Shown here: piece after piece, positions 25,112-36,250 of the stretch | How the letters are laid out: each line of letters starts with the position of its first letter | Numbering within the stretch: the first letter of the stretch is position 1 | Source of the DNA: Chlorokybus atmophyticus | Taxonomy: Eukaryota; Streptophyta; Chlorokybophyceae; Chlorokybales; Chlorokybaceae | NCBI GenBank assembly: GCA_009103225.1 | Contig: RHPI01000772.1 | Location: forward strand, 697,457-761,456 | Length of the DNA stretch: 64,000 bases | Reading direction: 5' to 3' | The notes under the pieces: model-generated | Told to the model about the DNA's origin: nothing | Databases searched by the model: none | What the model saw: the letters and a program-made list of their open reading frames with translations, nothing else | Translations under genes and position numbers: made by a program

Positions 25112-25994
25112 GTAATGAAGCGTGTAGATGTGAGATGTCAAGGGCTTCTTTTAAGCGGTGCTCTGCATGAACATGGCTACATTTTGCGTGCCTTGGGTGG
25201 TCACTATCAGGACCCTTTTGCTCGGCTTGGGCGCTGCAAAGCAAAACTACATAATGAGCCCCATCCTTGATATGCCGTCAGGTAGGCACGTTTACAGGCC
25301 AATTCACACTACACACACAGTCATTGTGCATGTGCACAAAGTGTGGTGCGTGCGAGTATCGAGCAACATCTGGCAAGCAATCCATCCTTGCATGCATGCT
25401 ACATGCCTGGAGGCTTCAGTACACAAGAAGCCCGGTGATGTCCTATTGACTGAGTGATGTTGTGTGCTATGCGTGTGTTGTGCATGTGGTGCATGTCGTG
25501 CATGTTGTGGGCGTGTGTGTGTGGGAATGCGTTGCACGCAGTCAATCCCCTTCCGATTCTTTTGTACACAGTCGCATGCCCATGGAAACATGCATATGCC
25601 ATACACGCACACATTCTGCGTGCTACACAGGCACGGTGCGCGTGGCCGTGCGGCTACAGCCGCTGCTGTTGTTTCTACATGATCAGTGTATGGCCAGCAT
25701 TTGCTTGAGCAGTTGGTAGTGCGACTGCCATACACATGATACCAACAACCAATATGCATGCAGCAGTATTGCCAACATGGCACATGTCGCACAACTTGTT
25801 AAGCCTCTTGTGTGTGCCACTTCAAGCTTGCCGCGCGCGCGGTGTTCATCACCCATGATAGCCGAGCTATGAGTTCAAGCTACGGTCCAATCACGCTCAC
25901 TTATTCCTGCTATGCACACCCTTCTATAAGCTGCCAAGCGGGTGTGCTGCGTGCGGAGCGGCCACGCGGTTACGGATAGAGTTGTGGTGTACCA
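25112..25994. other. Intergenic region between convergent genes
   Basis: About 880 bp with CATGTTGTG/TGCATG-rich sequence and no coherent gene. Confidence 0.5.
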
Positions 25995-28690
25995 CTAGTT
26001 GCACATCTTGCCAGCGACCCATGCGTTGTTGCTGGTGTCAAGGTGAGTATCGCCGTAGCATGCATGTTTTCCGCAACTGAAAAGCTTGCACACCTGCAGT
26101 CAGCAGATGTGAGACACGTGACATGCGCGCATACGTGTGCGCGTGTGCGCGTGTGTGTGACAGGTGTTGCGCACATTGCTGCAGCGGCCGTTGCCGGTGT
26201 AGTATGCCCAGTGTGTGCAGGCGAGGTTGGTCTTGCACTTGTGGCAGCAAGTGTCAGCGTTGTGGATACCGTTGATCCACTTGATGCGTTGCAGCAGGGG
26301 AGTCTTCCACAGCCCCGTGGACACTGGCCTTGAGCAGAAGGATTTGCACACCTTGGTAGCGTTGAGACGCTTCTACACAATAGAGTTAGAAACACCGATC
26401 TAGTAAGCCAGAGCAAGTTGCATGCACGCTTTCACACGCACACATGCACTCACGCACGCACGCACCACAGCATGTAAACTGACAGCCACTTTAACGTATG
26501 TTCATAGAAGCCATGTTCACAGGTGCAGTTGTACCCGCCAGTCACAGGCTGGCAGCGGCCATTGGAGCCGCATGGGTTGGGCTTGCAGACACTGTGCACA
26601 CAGACAGTAAGCAAAGCAATGATGGCATGCCATGGCAAGTCTAGTCTCACAAGCATGTGCACAACTACCCTCTCTACGATGCACTCACCATCACGAGGAG
26701 GTGGTGCGGGCAGTGATGTTGGCAATGGGGGGGATGTTGGGGGTGNNNNNNNNNNNNNNNNNNNNNNNNNNNNNNNNNNNNNNNNNNNNNNNNNNNNNNN
26801 NNNNNNNNNNNNNNNNNNNNNNNNNNNNNNNNNNNNNNNNNNNNNNNNNNNNNNNNNNNNNNNNNNNNNNNNNNNNNNNNNNNNNNNNNNNNNNNNNNNN
26901 NNNNNNNNNNNNNNNNNNNGGGTCGTGGCCGGCAGCTCCTGAGCGAGCAAATTGACAGGTATGAGTCGATTACAGCCGCACCAGTAGTAGACACGACAAT
27001 ACTACCACCTCAAACACACCTCACAGTCGTCTTTTAAACGACACACGCCCGGTGTCGCATAGACGCCATACGGGCAGGGCGTCCAGTCCTGCTTGCCCCA
27101 ACACACGTTATATAATTCAGCCTGACACACGCCAGTTGGACAGGGTTCCCATCCTGCTGGCTGTAACAGATATCTGCACAAATTGGTTGTGGGTGAGAGA
27201 CTATGAGAGACCACAGAGACACACTACACACAGGCACACGACACATGTACATGCGAGTGTCCACACCACACCTTGGACGAAGATGTAGAAGGTGCAAGCG
27301 ATTTCGAGCACAACGGACCCATTGTCGCGCTGGAAGGTCTCCCGTACCTTGAACAACGGTCTCTATCAGTGACAGCAGGGGTGAAGCAGGGGTGAATATG
27401 GCTGTGGTGTGGAGGGGTGAAGCCACGGCAACCCCTGCGGGAGGGGTGATGTTGAAGGCTGCGTCCGGGGGGGAAGGCGTGATGGAGTAGAGAGGCGTGA
27501 TGTCCCTGCCCGCGCTGGCCGTGGCGGTGATGCCAAAGGTGATGACATTCCCCACGGCGACGTTACACCATATTCCAAAGGCTTCATCAAGTTCGCACGC
27601 AGGTGGGAGAGGATCATCGAAGGTGCACGCGGGGGGGCGCGCGGCTGGGGGATCCACAATCTTCACGATAAAGTCCAACGCATGGTTGGCAGGGTTGTTG
27701 CCGGCGTGGAGCTCCTCGATTATTATCTGCAAGGAGTACAACTGCCCAACCACTGTCCCGTCCGTGCGCCACGTGAGCGCGCACGAGGGGGATACTGTGA
27801 GCGTGTTGATGGTGCTCGTGGTGTTGGGTGTGAGGGACTCATCGACTGTGGCACGCCGGCGCGTGAAGGAGTCCATGTCAGGATCCGACACCAACAGCTG
27901 GATGGTGTTGTCCAACCCCGGGCCGTTCACCTGGACGGTGGGCGGCAAGGTGGAGACCACGCCGCCGGTGTTGCCGTTGTTCATGTCGATGACAGTCCTT
28001 GCCCGCAAGTAACTGCAGCTGTCCTCAGGGTTGGTTTGGCTTCTGACTCGACAGCAATTGGTAAAAGACACCGTGTACGGGCCCGGATTGCCGTACGCAT
28101 GTGTGATCTGCCACATGGAAGGCGTCAGTCAGGTTCGAGCTAAGGGTGTGTATGTGTACGTGCGTGTGCGCGCATGCGCGCCAGGGTGCATGTGCGTGCA
28201 CGCGCGTGCGTGTGTATGCGTCTGACCTGAGCCTGGCCGCTTAGTACGTCTCGTGCATGGTCAGACCCTGTGACAGTAAAGTGCAAGTTAACCGTGCCCC
28301 CGTCGCCTAAGTCGATGTTCTCATTATACATCGTGACATTGTTGCCGATGGAGGGGCAGCCGTATGGCCTTCGCTCCAGCTCCAGCTCTGGGGATCACTA
28401 TGGTAAGGGTGGTGTGCACAGAGGCAGCAGGTTCACATGGCACTGCACTACTTATAGTCACCAGGGTATGAGCTATGTACCTGGTTCAAGGTTATGATGA
28501 CTTGATGATTATTTCCAGTTGGCGCTGGTGTCTTTGCGCCAGGACGTGAAGCTGCTGCGGCAAAGCTTCGTGTCTGGGTCTTGGGCTGTGACGCACGTGC
28601 CAGCATGCATGGCCAGCGCTACAATGACAACAAGCCACCACCAGGGAGTCGTGGTTGCTGACGCTCTGCCTGGTTTTATGATGCTCCCGG
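25995..28690 (-). CDS. Secreted or cell-surface protein with beta-sandwich, Cys-rich, EGF and PAN-like domains (incomplete model)
   Basis: Readable pieces, N to C: a hydrophobic leader near 28580-28650 (WWWLVVIVALAMHAG); 28227-28385 (PYGCPSIGNN...); 27348-28107, a long beta-rich domain (ITHAYGNPGPYTVSFTNCC..., VVSTLPPTVQV, LLVSDPD, LTW...GQLYSLQIIIEE); a Cys-rich piece about 27020-27165 (GWEPCPTGVC, DWTPCPYGV); an EGF-like module near 26590-26510 (CKPNPCGSNGRC...YNCTCEHGF); and a PAN-like module 26175-26365 plus 25995-26090 (CCHKCKTNLACTHWAY), stop at 25995. The role is probably an extracellular matrix or surface adhesion protein. The model is broken in two places: the leader and the NNHQVIITLNQ exon end are one frame apart at about 28510, and the frame changes near 27350. 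A 174-base N gap (26746-26919) falls in the gene. The first exon is unresolved. Confidence 0.6.
26746..26919. other. Assembly gap (174 N)
   Basis: Run of N inside the secreted-protein gene; the exon content is missing. Confidence 0.99.
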
Positions 28691-29798
28691 CTACACACAC
28701 ACGCACAGGCACACAGAGAAACGTCTTGATAGGCAGCATAGCACACAGAAAGGAGACCAGTAGTGACCACCACCTTGAGAGCAGATGTCTGGAGGACAGC
28801 TTTTGCAAGCCTTTTGTATGAACGTTCCATATGCAGCATGCAAGAACGCGCTCGCATACACACATGCGTGCATTACACGAGTGCCAGAGACCAGCTTACC
28901 TTAACTTAAGGCGGGCCAGGCGGCAGGCCAAGGAAAGACGACACTGACAGTGTGGCTATGCCTGCTGCAACTTTATACCCGCACGGCTGAGCAAGCATTA
29001 CGCAGCACCGGACGTGATCCTGGCAAGCTGAGGTCAAGGAAGGCTTGAGGTTAGAGAAGGCACAACAGTCAAGTCAAGAAGCAAGCTGGCGCAGGCAGCT
29101 GACAGCTGACAGGTGCTGATGCTCACGCATGAGCACTCGCCAGCTGATAGGCTGGCGAGTCTGAGGACGCACAGGAGGAGAACACACTGTGGCCTGGTGA
29201 CAAGACAGCGCACCTTTTGTGCGTCACCAGGGCCTGCGCCGGGCGTGGTGCCGCCGCCGCCACCAGCTGTTCTGGCCTCATGGACGGTGGCCTGAGGCCG
29301 AGCAGCTGGCAACCACCGCTGACCGGCCACGTGTGTACGGGGAGACACACCCCGAGTGCCGCATGTACATCATGACGCTGCATCTAGCTGCATGATGGGC
29401 GGTGGCGGCATGCACCCCGTGGTACATGCCGCCACCGCCGCCGCCACTGGCAGTCCGCCGCTTTGGCGCTCTTTTTCATAAGTTTGTACCGTGCATCACG
29501 CAGAATTGTTAAACCCTAGTTCTGAGCGCTACGCTCTAGATCTAGCGTTACGCTTACAGACAGCGTGACGCTGCTACACATTGCACCGTAGCTGACAAGG
29601 CTGAGGCGGACCAGGCGGCGGCGGTGAAGCTGGCGGTGGAGGCGGAGCTGGAGGTGAACTGGAGTTATGGAGAGGTTTTTGAAAGGGTTGCAATTGCGGA
29701 AGGGGTGTGGGGTTGGTGAGAAGAGTCGGACAGCAGGCGGCTTGCTATAGAAGCAGGCTTTTGTAGCCCGCCTGTGTGAGAGAGTGCTGGTGTACGCC
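28691..29798. other. Intergenic region with a strong hairpin
   Basis: This is the region upstream of the WD40 gene and of the secreted-protein gene, so it is divergent. No gene was recognised. It contains the inverted repeat at 29398-29439. Confidence 0.45.
29398..29439. repeat. Perfect 15-bp inverted repeat (hairpin)
   Basis: GGCGGTGGCGGCATG at 29398-29412 and its exact reverse complement at 29425-29439, with a 12-base loop. The stem is GC-rich and would be very stable in RNA or single-stranded DNA. It lies 360 bp before the WD40 start codon. Confidence 0.85.
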
Positions 29799-32010
29799 AT
29801 GGCGGAGGCACCGTCCTCCGCCGCCGCCGCCTCCACACCGTCAGGTATGGCCACAACCGCCCCTGCTGTTCCTCTGGTGGGCGGCAAGCGGGCGGAGATC
29901 TACACCTACGACGCCAACTGGCCGGTGTACGCCATGAACTGGAGCGTGAGGAGGGACAAGCGCTTCCGCCTGGCCATCGGCTCCTTTATCGTGGACGACT
30001 ACTCCGCCGCCGCAGCAGCAGCAGCAGCAGGCGGAGGAGGCAACGCAGTTTCCTCAGGGGGACGCAATGGGGGAGGCAACGGAGGCAGCGCCAACCCCGC
30101 CGCCAATGCCACCCCCACCGGCGCCGCCGCCGCCGTTCCTGGCGCTTCAGGGTCAGTCGGCGGCGGCGCTGCCGTCAGCAACCGCATTGAGGTCGTCCAC
30201 CTGGATGATGAAGCTGGCGTTTTCAGGTGCGTTGCTGGGTTGTTTTGCATGATGTGCAAGGTGCAAGGTGCTACTCATTGACAGGCACTGCGTGCATTGC
30301 TGCACAAGCGGATTGATTGTAGCGCTACATACTTCCTTGTTCCTTGACTACGGTGGTTATCAACTTGCTATCAGTCGCATGTGCAAATCTGTATGCCATA
30401 TGTGTAAGACATGTTGACTTCAGACTTGCAACTCCGGAAGACTGTTTGATTTGTCTTTGAGTAATGTGGACAAGAACAGTTCTTGCATGTGATGGCAGTC
30501 AAGCAACTAGAAGTAGGCGATGTGGCTTGTGGAGGTCACATCATGTAGTCTATTGGACACACAGTGTACTCGGCGCAACAGGAATGTGGCTTATTTACGT
30601 GCGATCAGCACGTTCATGTGTAACTGAGAGAAGCTTTGTCGATGTGTGCCAATGCCCACGCTGAGTGTCTTGGTCCATTGAGCGCGTACACACTAAAGAG
30701 CTTCAGAACTGCATGCTAGTTAGGCAAGTGCAGTTGTGTCAGACACCTTGCAGCATGTCCACATGCCATTGATGCTATGCAGTCAGTATCCATGCCGACG
30801 CTATAAGTCATAGGTCATAAGTCACTACAGCAACATTGATTGCATTGTTCACATGCATACGTGTGCAGGACCAGTCCGAACATGTCGGTGGCGCACCAGT
30901 ACCCAGCGACAAAGGTCATGTGGATACCCGATCGCGACGGTCAGCATCCAGATCTCTTTGCCTCGACAGGGGACTACCTCCGTATATGGGAGATTGAAGA
31001 GGACGGCGTGAAGATCAAATCCCTGCTCAACAATAACAAGAACTCGGAGTTCTGTGCACCCCTCACCTCGTTTGATTGGAACGAAGCCGAGCCCAAACGC
31101 ATAGGCACATCCTCCATCGACACCACCTGCACAATATGGGACATCGAGAAAGGTGTTGTAGATACACAGGTGAGAGAGAGCCTTTGAGTACTGCATGGCC
31201 TTGCTGCATAGCCGCATGCCACACGTGCCAACATGTCTAACGTGCTGTGCAGCTTATAGCGCACGACAAAGAGGTGTATGATATTGCGTGGGGGGGAGTT
31301 GGGGTGTTTGCTTCGGTGTCTGCAGATGGCTCCGTTCGTGTGTTTGATCTGCGGGACAAGGAACACTCCACCATCATTTATGAGAGCCCGCACCCCGAGA
31401 CACCCTTGCTTCGGCTAGGGTGGAACAAACAGGACCCTCGCTACATGGCCACAATCCTGCAGGACAGGTGTGTCCTTTATAACAGGATGCATGTCCGGTC
31501 AGCTGAGCAGTGCTGTACGTTTCATTTATGACTTCCTGTCTGAGCAGTGCTCTTGTTTTGCTGTTGTGGACCTAACAGGAGTTCTGTTGTTGCTGCAGCC
31601 CGAAGGTTGTTGTACTAGACATACGATTTCCCACGCTCCCTGTTGCTGAGTTGCAGAGGCATCAGATGTGCGTGAATGCATTGGCGTGGGCACCTCACTC
31701 GTCATGTCACATATGCACGGCCGGAGACGACTCGCAGGTGTGCAGCAGACCTCACCGTTGACTCGTCGTGCAAGCATGCTGGAACACACATTGGTTGTTG
31801 TAATTGTTGCAGGCTTTGATCTGGGACCTATCCTCGATGCAGCAGCCGAACAACGCCACATCCAACTCGACGGGAAGCACAGACCAGGGCCTTGACCCCA
31901 TTCTGGCGTACACAGCCGGCGCGGAGATCACGCAGCTGCAGTGGTCGTCCACGCAGCCTGACTGGGTGGCCATCGCGTTTGCGAACAAGTTGCAAATACT
32001 TCGCGTCTGA
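29799..32010 (+). CDS. DCAF7 / LWD / TTG1-type WD40 protein
   Basis: Five exons: 29799-30226, 30869-31169, 31253-31467, 31599-31737, 31813-32010; 426 residues. The family opening [27 protein letters not shown] is split from [11 protein letters not shown] by a Gly/Ala/Asn low-complexity insert of about 75 residues. Then come the conserved [75 protein letters not shown], and the end [24 protein letters not shown]. Animal DCAF7 is a scaffold for DYRK/HIPK kinases; plant LWD and TTG1 work in the clock and in MYB-bHLH transcription complexes. The likely role here is as a scaffold in nucleus or cytosol. The insert is atypical and is encoded by GCAGCAGCA-type repeats. Confidence 0.93.
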
Positions 32011-33657
32011 GCAGCTGTTTCAATCCATCGCACGCTTAGGTTGGTTTGGTTCTCTAAGTGCTTGTAGTTGCATATGTTAAGCTCGCTTGCATCAGTGTCA
32101 GAGTAGCCTGCTGCTGTAGCTTGAGAAAAGAGACTGCGCTGATGCTACACATTAATAAGCTAGAACCAGCGTCAGACTAGCTGCTACTGTTCACAACAGC
32201 TTGGGCTTGCTTCACACACTTGCAGTCTATCCACGCAGTGCCAGTGACTTGGAAGACACGTTAGTGCAATGTCAAGGCAGGACGGAAGGTGTGGCTGCAA
32301 GGCGCCTTGAGCGCTGTGCGATAGTCTTGCAGTGAGTCGTGCAAGCTTGCAACAGTGCTTGCACAGGGCATACTCCCGCTTGTGCCTGCATGCATAAAGT
32401 ATAGGAATCCATGAAACACTGTATGCCAAGCGCACAAGCTAAACACCCACCACACGACACACTTTATTCACACACCACCACCACCACCACTACCGGGGCT
32501 CTGCTCTACGTGACTGCAAGTGCGTCAGCAGGGCAGAGAGGAGCAGCGGGCGTCACCTGCACGAAACCTGAGCAGAGGGTTGACGTGGTGGCGGGTGTGA
32601 TGATCGGACGTGTGGGTAGTGCTGTTGTGCCGTAATGTGCGTGCTTGCCCCCCCTCACTAGCATTGCCCGCGCTCTCTCTCTAACAGAGCAGAGCAGATA
32701 CGACGCTCTAACGCATCCTGCGCAGCGCATGTGCATTTACGTTATACTAGGAGGGTGCATGCGCGAGGGCGCATTTGTGCGTATTATATGCAATGCAGTG
32801 TTATGCGTGTGAATATACGTACGGTTACGGTGCATAGTCAGACAGTCCGGTGGTGGATTTAAGTTGTTGTGTTGCTTGCGTTGCATGCTTGACATGCTGT
32901 GGTGGGTGTGACACCTTGCATGCACTCATAGTACCTTACCCTTTATGTATACATGATTATCACACGCATGCATGCATGCCTGGACAGTTGCACCCGGTCT
33001 CCGCTGAATGCGTATACATGCATCGTACCTGGTCACAAAGACTCTGACAAATGACTGCACGCATGAAGCTGTACTTCACTGCGTTGAGCAGTATGTGCGT
33101 CTGTCAGAATTGGCAGGCCTGCAGGTAGTCCTGTGACAGCTTGGCATGCTCCTACCTGCATGTGGTCTTTCGGGGGGGAGGGGGGAGGTAACGACATCCT
33201 TCCTATGGAACTTGTCACTGCTGTGAACGGTTCTGTAGGAAAGCTTTGGTGGTAGGCCCAAGTCGACAACAGCTCTCGGCAACTTCGACTGCAATCTCCC
33301 TCTCTCTCGCGCGCTCGTACAGGCGTTTCACATAGAGATGCGCCAGTCTCACCTCGACAAGTACGCCTCCTCTCACACCGTCTCTCCCAGTTCCCAACGA
33401 GTGTCAAGTTGCAACTGATGTAACAGCTGCATGCACGCCAGCAGCCTGCAATCAACATCCCCCTCGCAAGGATATCTCTCTCGATCTCGCCACAGACCCA
33501 CCCATACCCATGTGGCAGCATTCTTATCCCATAAGCCCAAGCTCGATTAATAACTTCTCCAGACTCCAAAACACTTGCTACACTGCAAGCTTGGAGCGCA
33601 TGCAGCTCTACCTGTGTCACATTAACTCTGCGGTCATTTCTGTGCTAGTCTGTCCCC
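32011..33657. other. Intergenic region, no supported gene
   Basis: About 1.65 kb. It holds an (ACC)n tract near 32473 and CATG-rich segments. A 195-codon minus-strand frame (33033-33620) has no recognisable content and is not called. Confidence 0.4.
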
Positions 33658-36250
33658 ATGGCGCCTGAGCCTGCGGCGGCGGCGGGGGCGGGCGCGGACG
33701 GCCCGGTGCTCTCCCCCGTGTCGGCGGCGGCACGGGGAGGCGTGGCCGTCTCTCCCTCGTCCCCCCTTGCGGTCGGCCCCGTCGTTGTCAGCGAGATTGA
33801 CTGGTCCGGCGGAGGAGACGGAGGATGGGTGGAGAGGTGCCACCTGTGGAGGACTGGGGAACTGTGCGACGTTGCTTTGAGGGTATGGGCTGTGTGCTGC
33901 TTGATTTCATCCGCTGCTGGCATGAAGAAGCCTTGTTGTGATGAGGTCGTTGTTGTTGTTGTTATGGGATGGTTGTGAAGTTGGGACGCAATTGTCGTAG
34001 CAGGCACGGTGACACGGTGACGGCAGTTGGCTACGCAGCAGTGCTGACCTTTGGGTTTAGGGTTTGGTGAGCATGGGTTGATGACAATCAGTGTTGTGCA
34101 TGCCAATTCAGTTGCAGGACACAGCACGAGGCTATGTGCATGCCTTGTGTGATTGGTGTGTTATGCTTCTAGGCAGCCCCAGTTCAAGTTACGTGTGCAA
34201 GTGCAATTGCGCACTCGACCATAAAGCGGTCACCCTCAAACAACCGGTAGCAGCAGCATGCAGAGTAGTAGTATGAGAGCAGCCACATATCTATCTATTT
34301 ACTACTAACTACAGCACAAGTTTTATTGCTGACTCTGCACACATGCATGCATGCATGTGCACGCACCCTGTGCACATACTCACAGATATTTAGATAAGTC
34401 TGTGAAGTGGCATGTGCGCATCTAGTTGTACTGTTATACACACGCGCGCGTGGGCACATACATCCCGGTCAAACACACCCAATTTCCATATACACACGCA
34501 AGCCCGTTGGCTGTAGGATCTATAAAAGCGCACACACAACGATTGGAGACATACAACAAAACACATACATGCATGCACACGTTGGCGCACATGCATGTGT
34601 GCATGTGCGCGCGGGCATGTGCGCATGCGTGTGCATGCCTGTGTACGAATGCATGCATGCACTCAGTCATGCACTTACCACGCGCATGCCTGTGCAGGCC
34701 GGCGATGTTGAAGTTCGGGCGTCCCGTAGCGACCTGGCTCTTGCCTCGCGCTACTTCCGCAGCCTGTTCCTGGGGAGCGAGTGTCCCCCGAACGGCGCGA
34801 CGGTCCACCTCGCGGGCGTGTCGGGACCAGCGCTCGAGATGCTGGTCACTGCGATCTATGAAAGGAGGCTGGAGATGGACCTCAGCCTGGAACAGGTGTG
34901 ATGACTCTGTTGTTGATTAGGTGGTTGGTGAGCAGGTAGCCATCAGATGCACTGTGTGTTTGTACTGTAGTGCATGTACCTCATGCTTACAACAGCATAG
35001 ATTTGCATACAAGTGCACACGCACGAGTTTACGTGTGCACACATGCTACGAGCACCTGTGTGCGCACACATGCACGTGCATGTGTACAGGCGCTTATGCA
35101 TGTGTGCTGCAACAACAGACGCACACACATTGCATGCAATTCTGCATGCACTGCATGTGCGACTGTGTGTGCATGCACCTCTCGTCCTAGTTGTTATTGT
35201 GTTATTGACAATCAGTGCCCATCATTTGCATGCAGGTGGAGAGCTTGCTGGCAGCTGCTCACCGGCTCGACGTTCCTCAAGTGAAGGCTGCCTGCGCTCT
35301 GTACCTCACCTCCCTTCTCTCTCCCGGCACGTGCCTTGTCGTGCGCTCGGCCGCCGCGCGCTACAGCCTCCCGACGCTCAGCCAAGCGGCGGAGAACATC
35401 GCGCTGGACCACTTCGCAGAAGTCGCACGCACGCCAACGTTCCTAACACTCAGTCTGAATGAAGTTGCGAGCCTTGTGCGCTCCGACGCGTTGCATGTGG
35501 ACTCCGAACTCCAGGTGCTTGCTCGCAATGCTCCACATGGCATTGCTGCACAGTCAGTGTGGTGTTGGTCATGTGTTGCGTGGTAGGTTCTGTACTCACG
35601 TTGTGTAAGTGCGCAGGTGTTTGAAGCGGTGGCCAGATGGACTCGCTACGACTTGGCCAGAAGGTGCTCGTTCTATACTTGTGACTCTCGCCCAATAGCT
35701 CAGTGATGTATGGTCGTTTTACGTGTAATTGCTGTTTGTTGTGCATGCGATCACTGCGCATGCACACCAAGCCACCCACATCAGGACGTAGATGTAACAA
35801 CCATGCAGGTCCCGGTTGCTCCCTGAGCTGCTGTCTCTGGTCCGCCTCGCTCTCATCTCGCCTCATGACCTGATGGAGCACGTTGCGGCGCACCCCATCG
35901 TACGCAAAGACCTCGCCGCTACCGGCGTCGTGCTTGACGCCATTGCTGCACACGCTGCCCCGACACGCCGCAAACGACTGCTGGTGAGTTGGTGTTGTTG
36001 TGTCAAAACACGGTGGCTATGTTGAAGTGTAGACAACATGTGTGGTGGAAACTTGCAGGTAAGACCAAGAGGGCGAACGAAAACAAGCCTGGCTTTTGAA
36101 GTTGAGGGTTGGTTCTCGTGCACAGCGCGGTATCTGAGCTCCAGGTCATTCAAGGCTATTGACATGCAGTGGTGAGCATTTTCTTATAGTGGCATATTCA
36201 GCCTGTTGTAGAGTATGCGTGTGCGTGTGTGTGCGTATGCTTCCAGGTGA
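33658..36250 (+). CDS. BTB-BACK domain protein
   Basis: Supported exons: 33658-33882, 34698-34895, 35236-35514, 35617-35663, 35809-35983, 36059-36171, and an acceptor at 36246 that gives Trp-stop (end 36250); about 346 residues. After an Ala/Gly-rich start comes a BTB fold: ELCDVALRAGDVEVRASRSDLALASRYFRSLFLGS, ALEMLVTAIYERRLEM, LLAAAHRLDVPQVKAACALYL. A BACK-like helical region follows: ARYSLPTLSQAAENIALDHF, FEAVARWTRYDLARR, LLPELLSLVRLALISPHDLMEH. BTB-BACK proteins usually are substrate adaptors of CUL3 ubiquitin ligases. No kelch repeats follow; a short tail (LAFEVEGWFSC) ends the readable model. The true C-terminus is unclear: open frames continue to 36461 and 36613 but do not join in phase. 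Confidence 0.75.

Noticed and set aside
26674-26994. Frames that cross the N gap
   Set aside because: Unknown bases; only the flanking exon fragments can be read.
33033-33620. 195-codon minus-strand frame upstream of the BTB gene
   Set aside because: No recognisable motif, no start or splice support, and likely chance openness.
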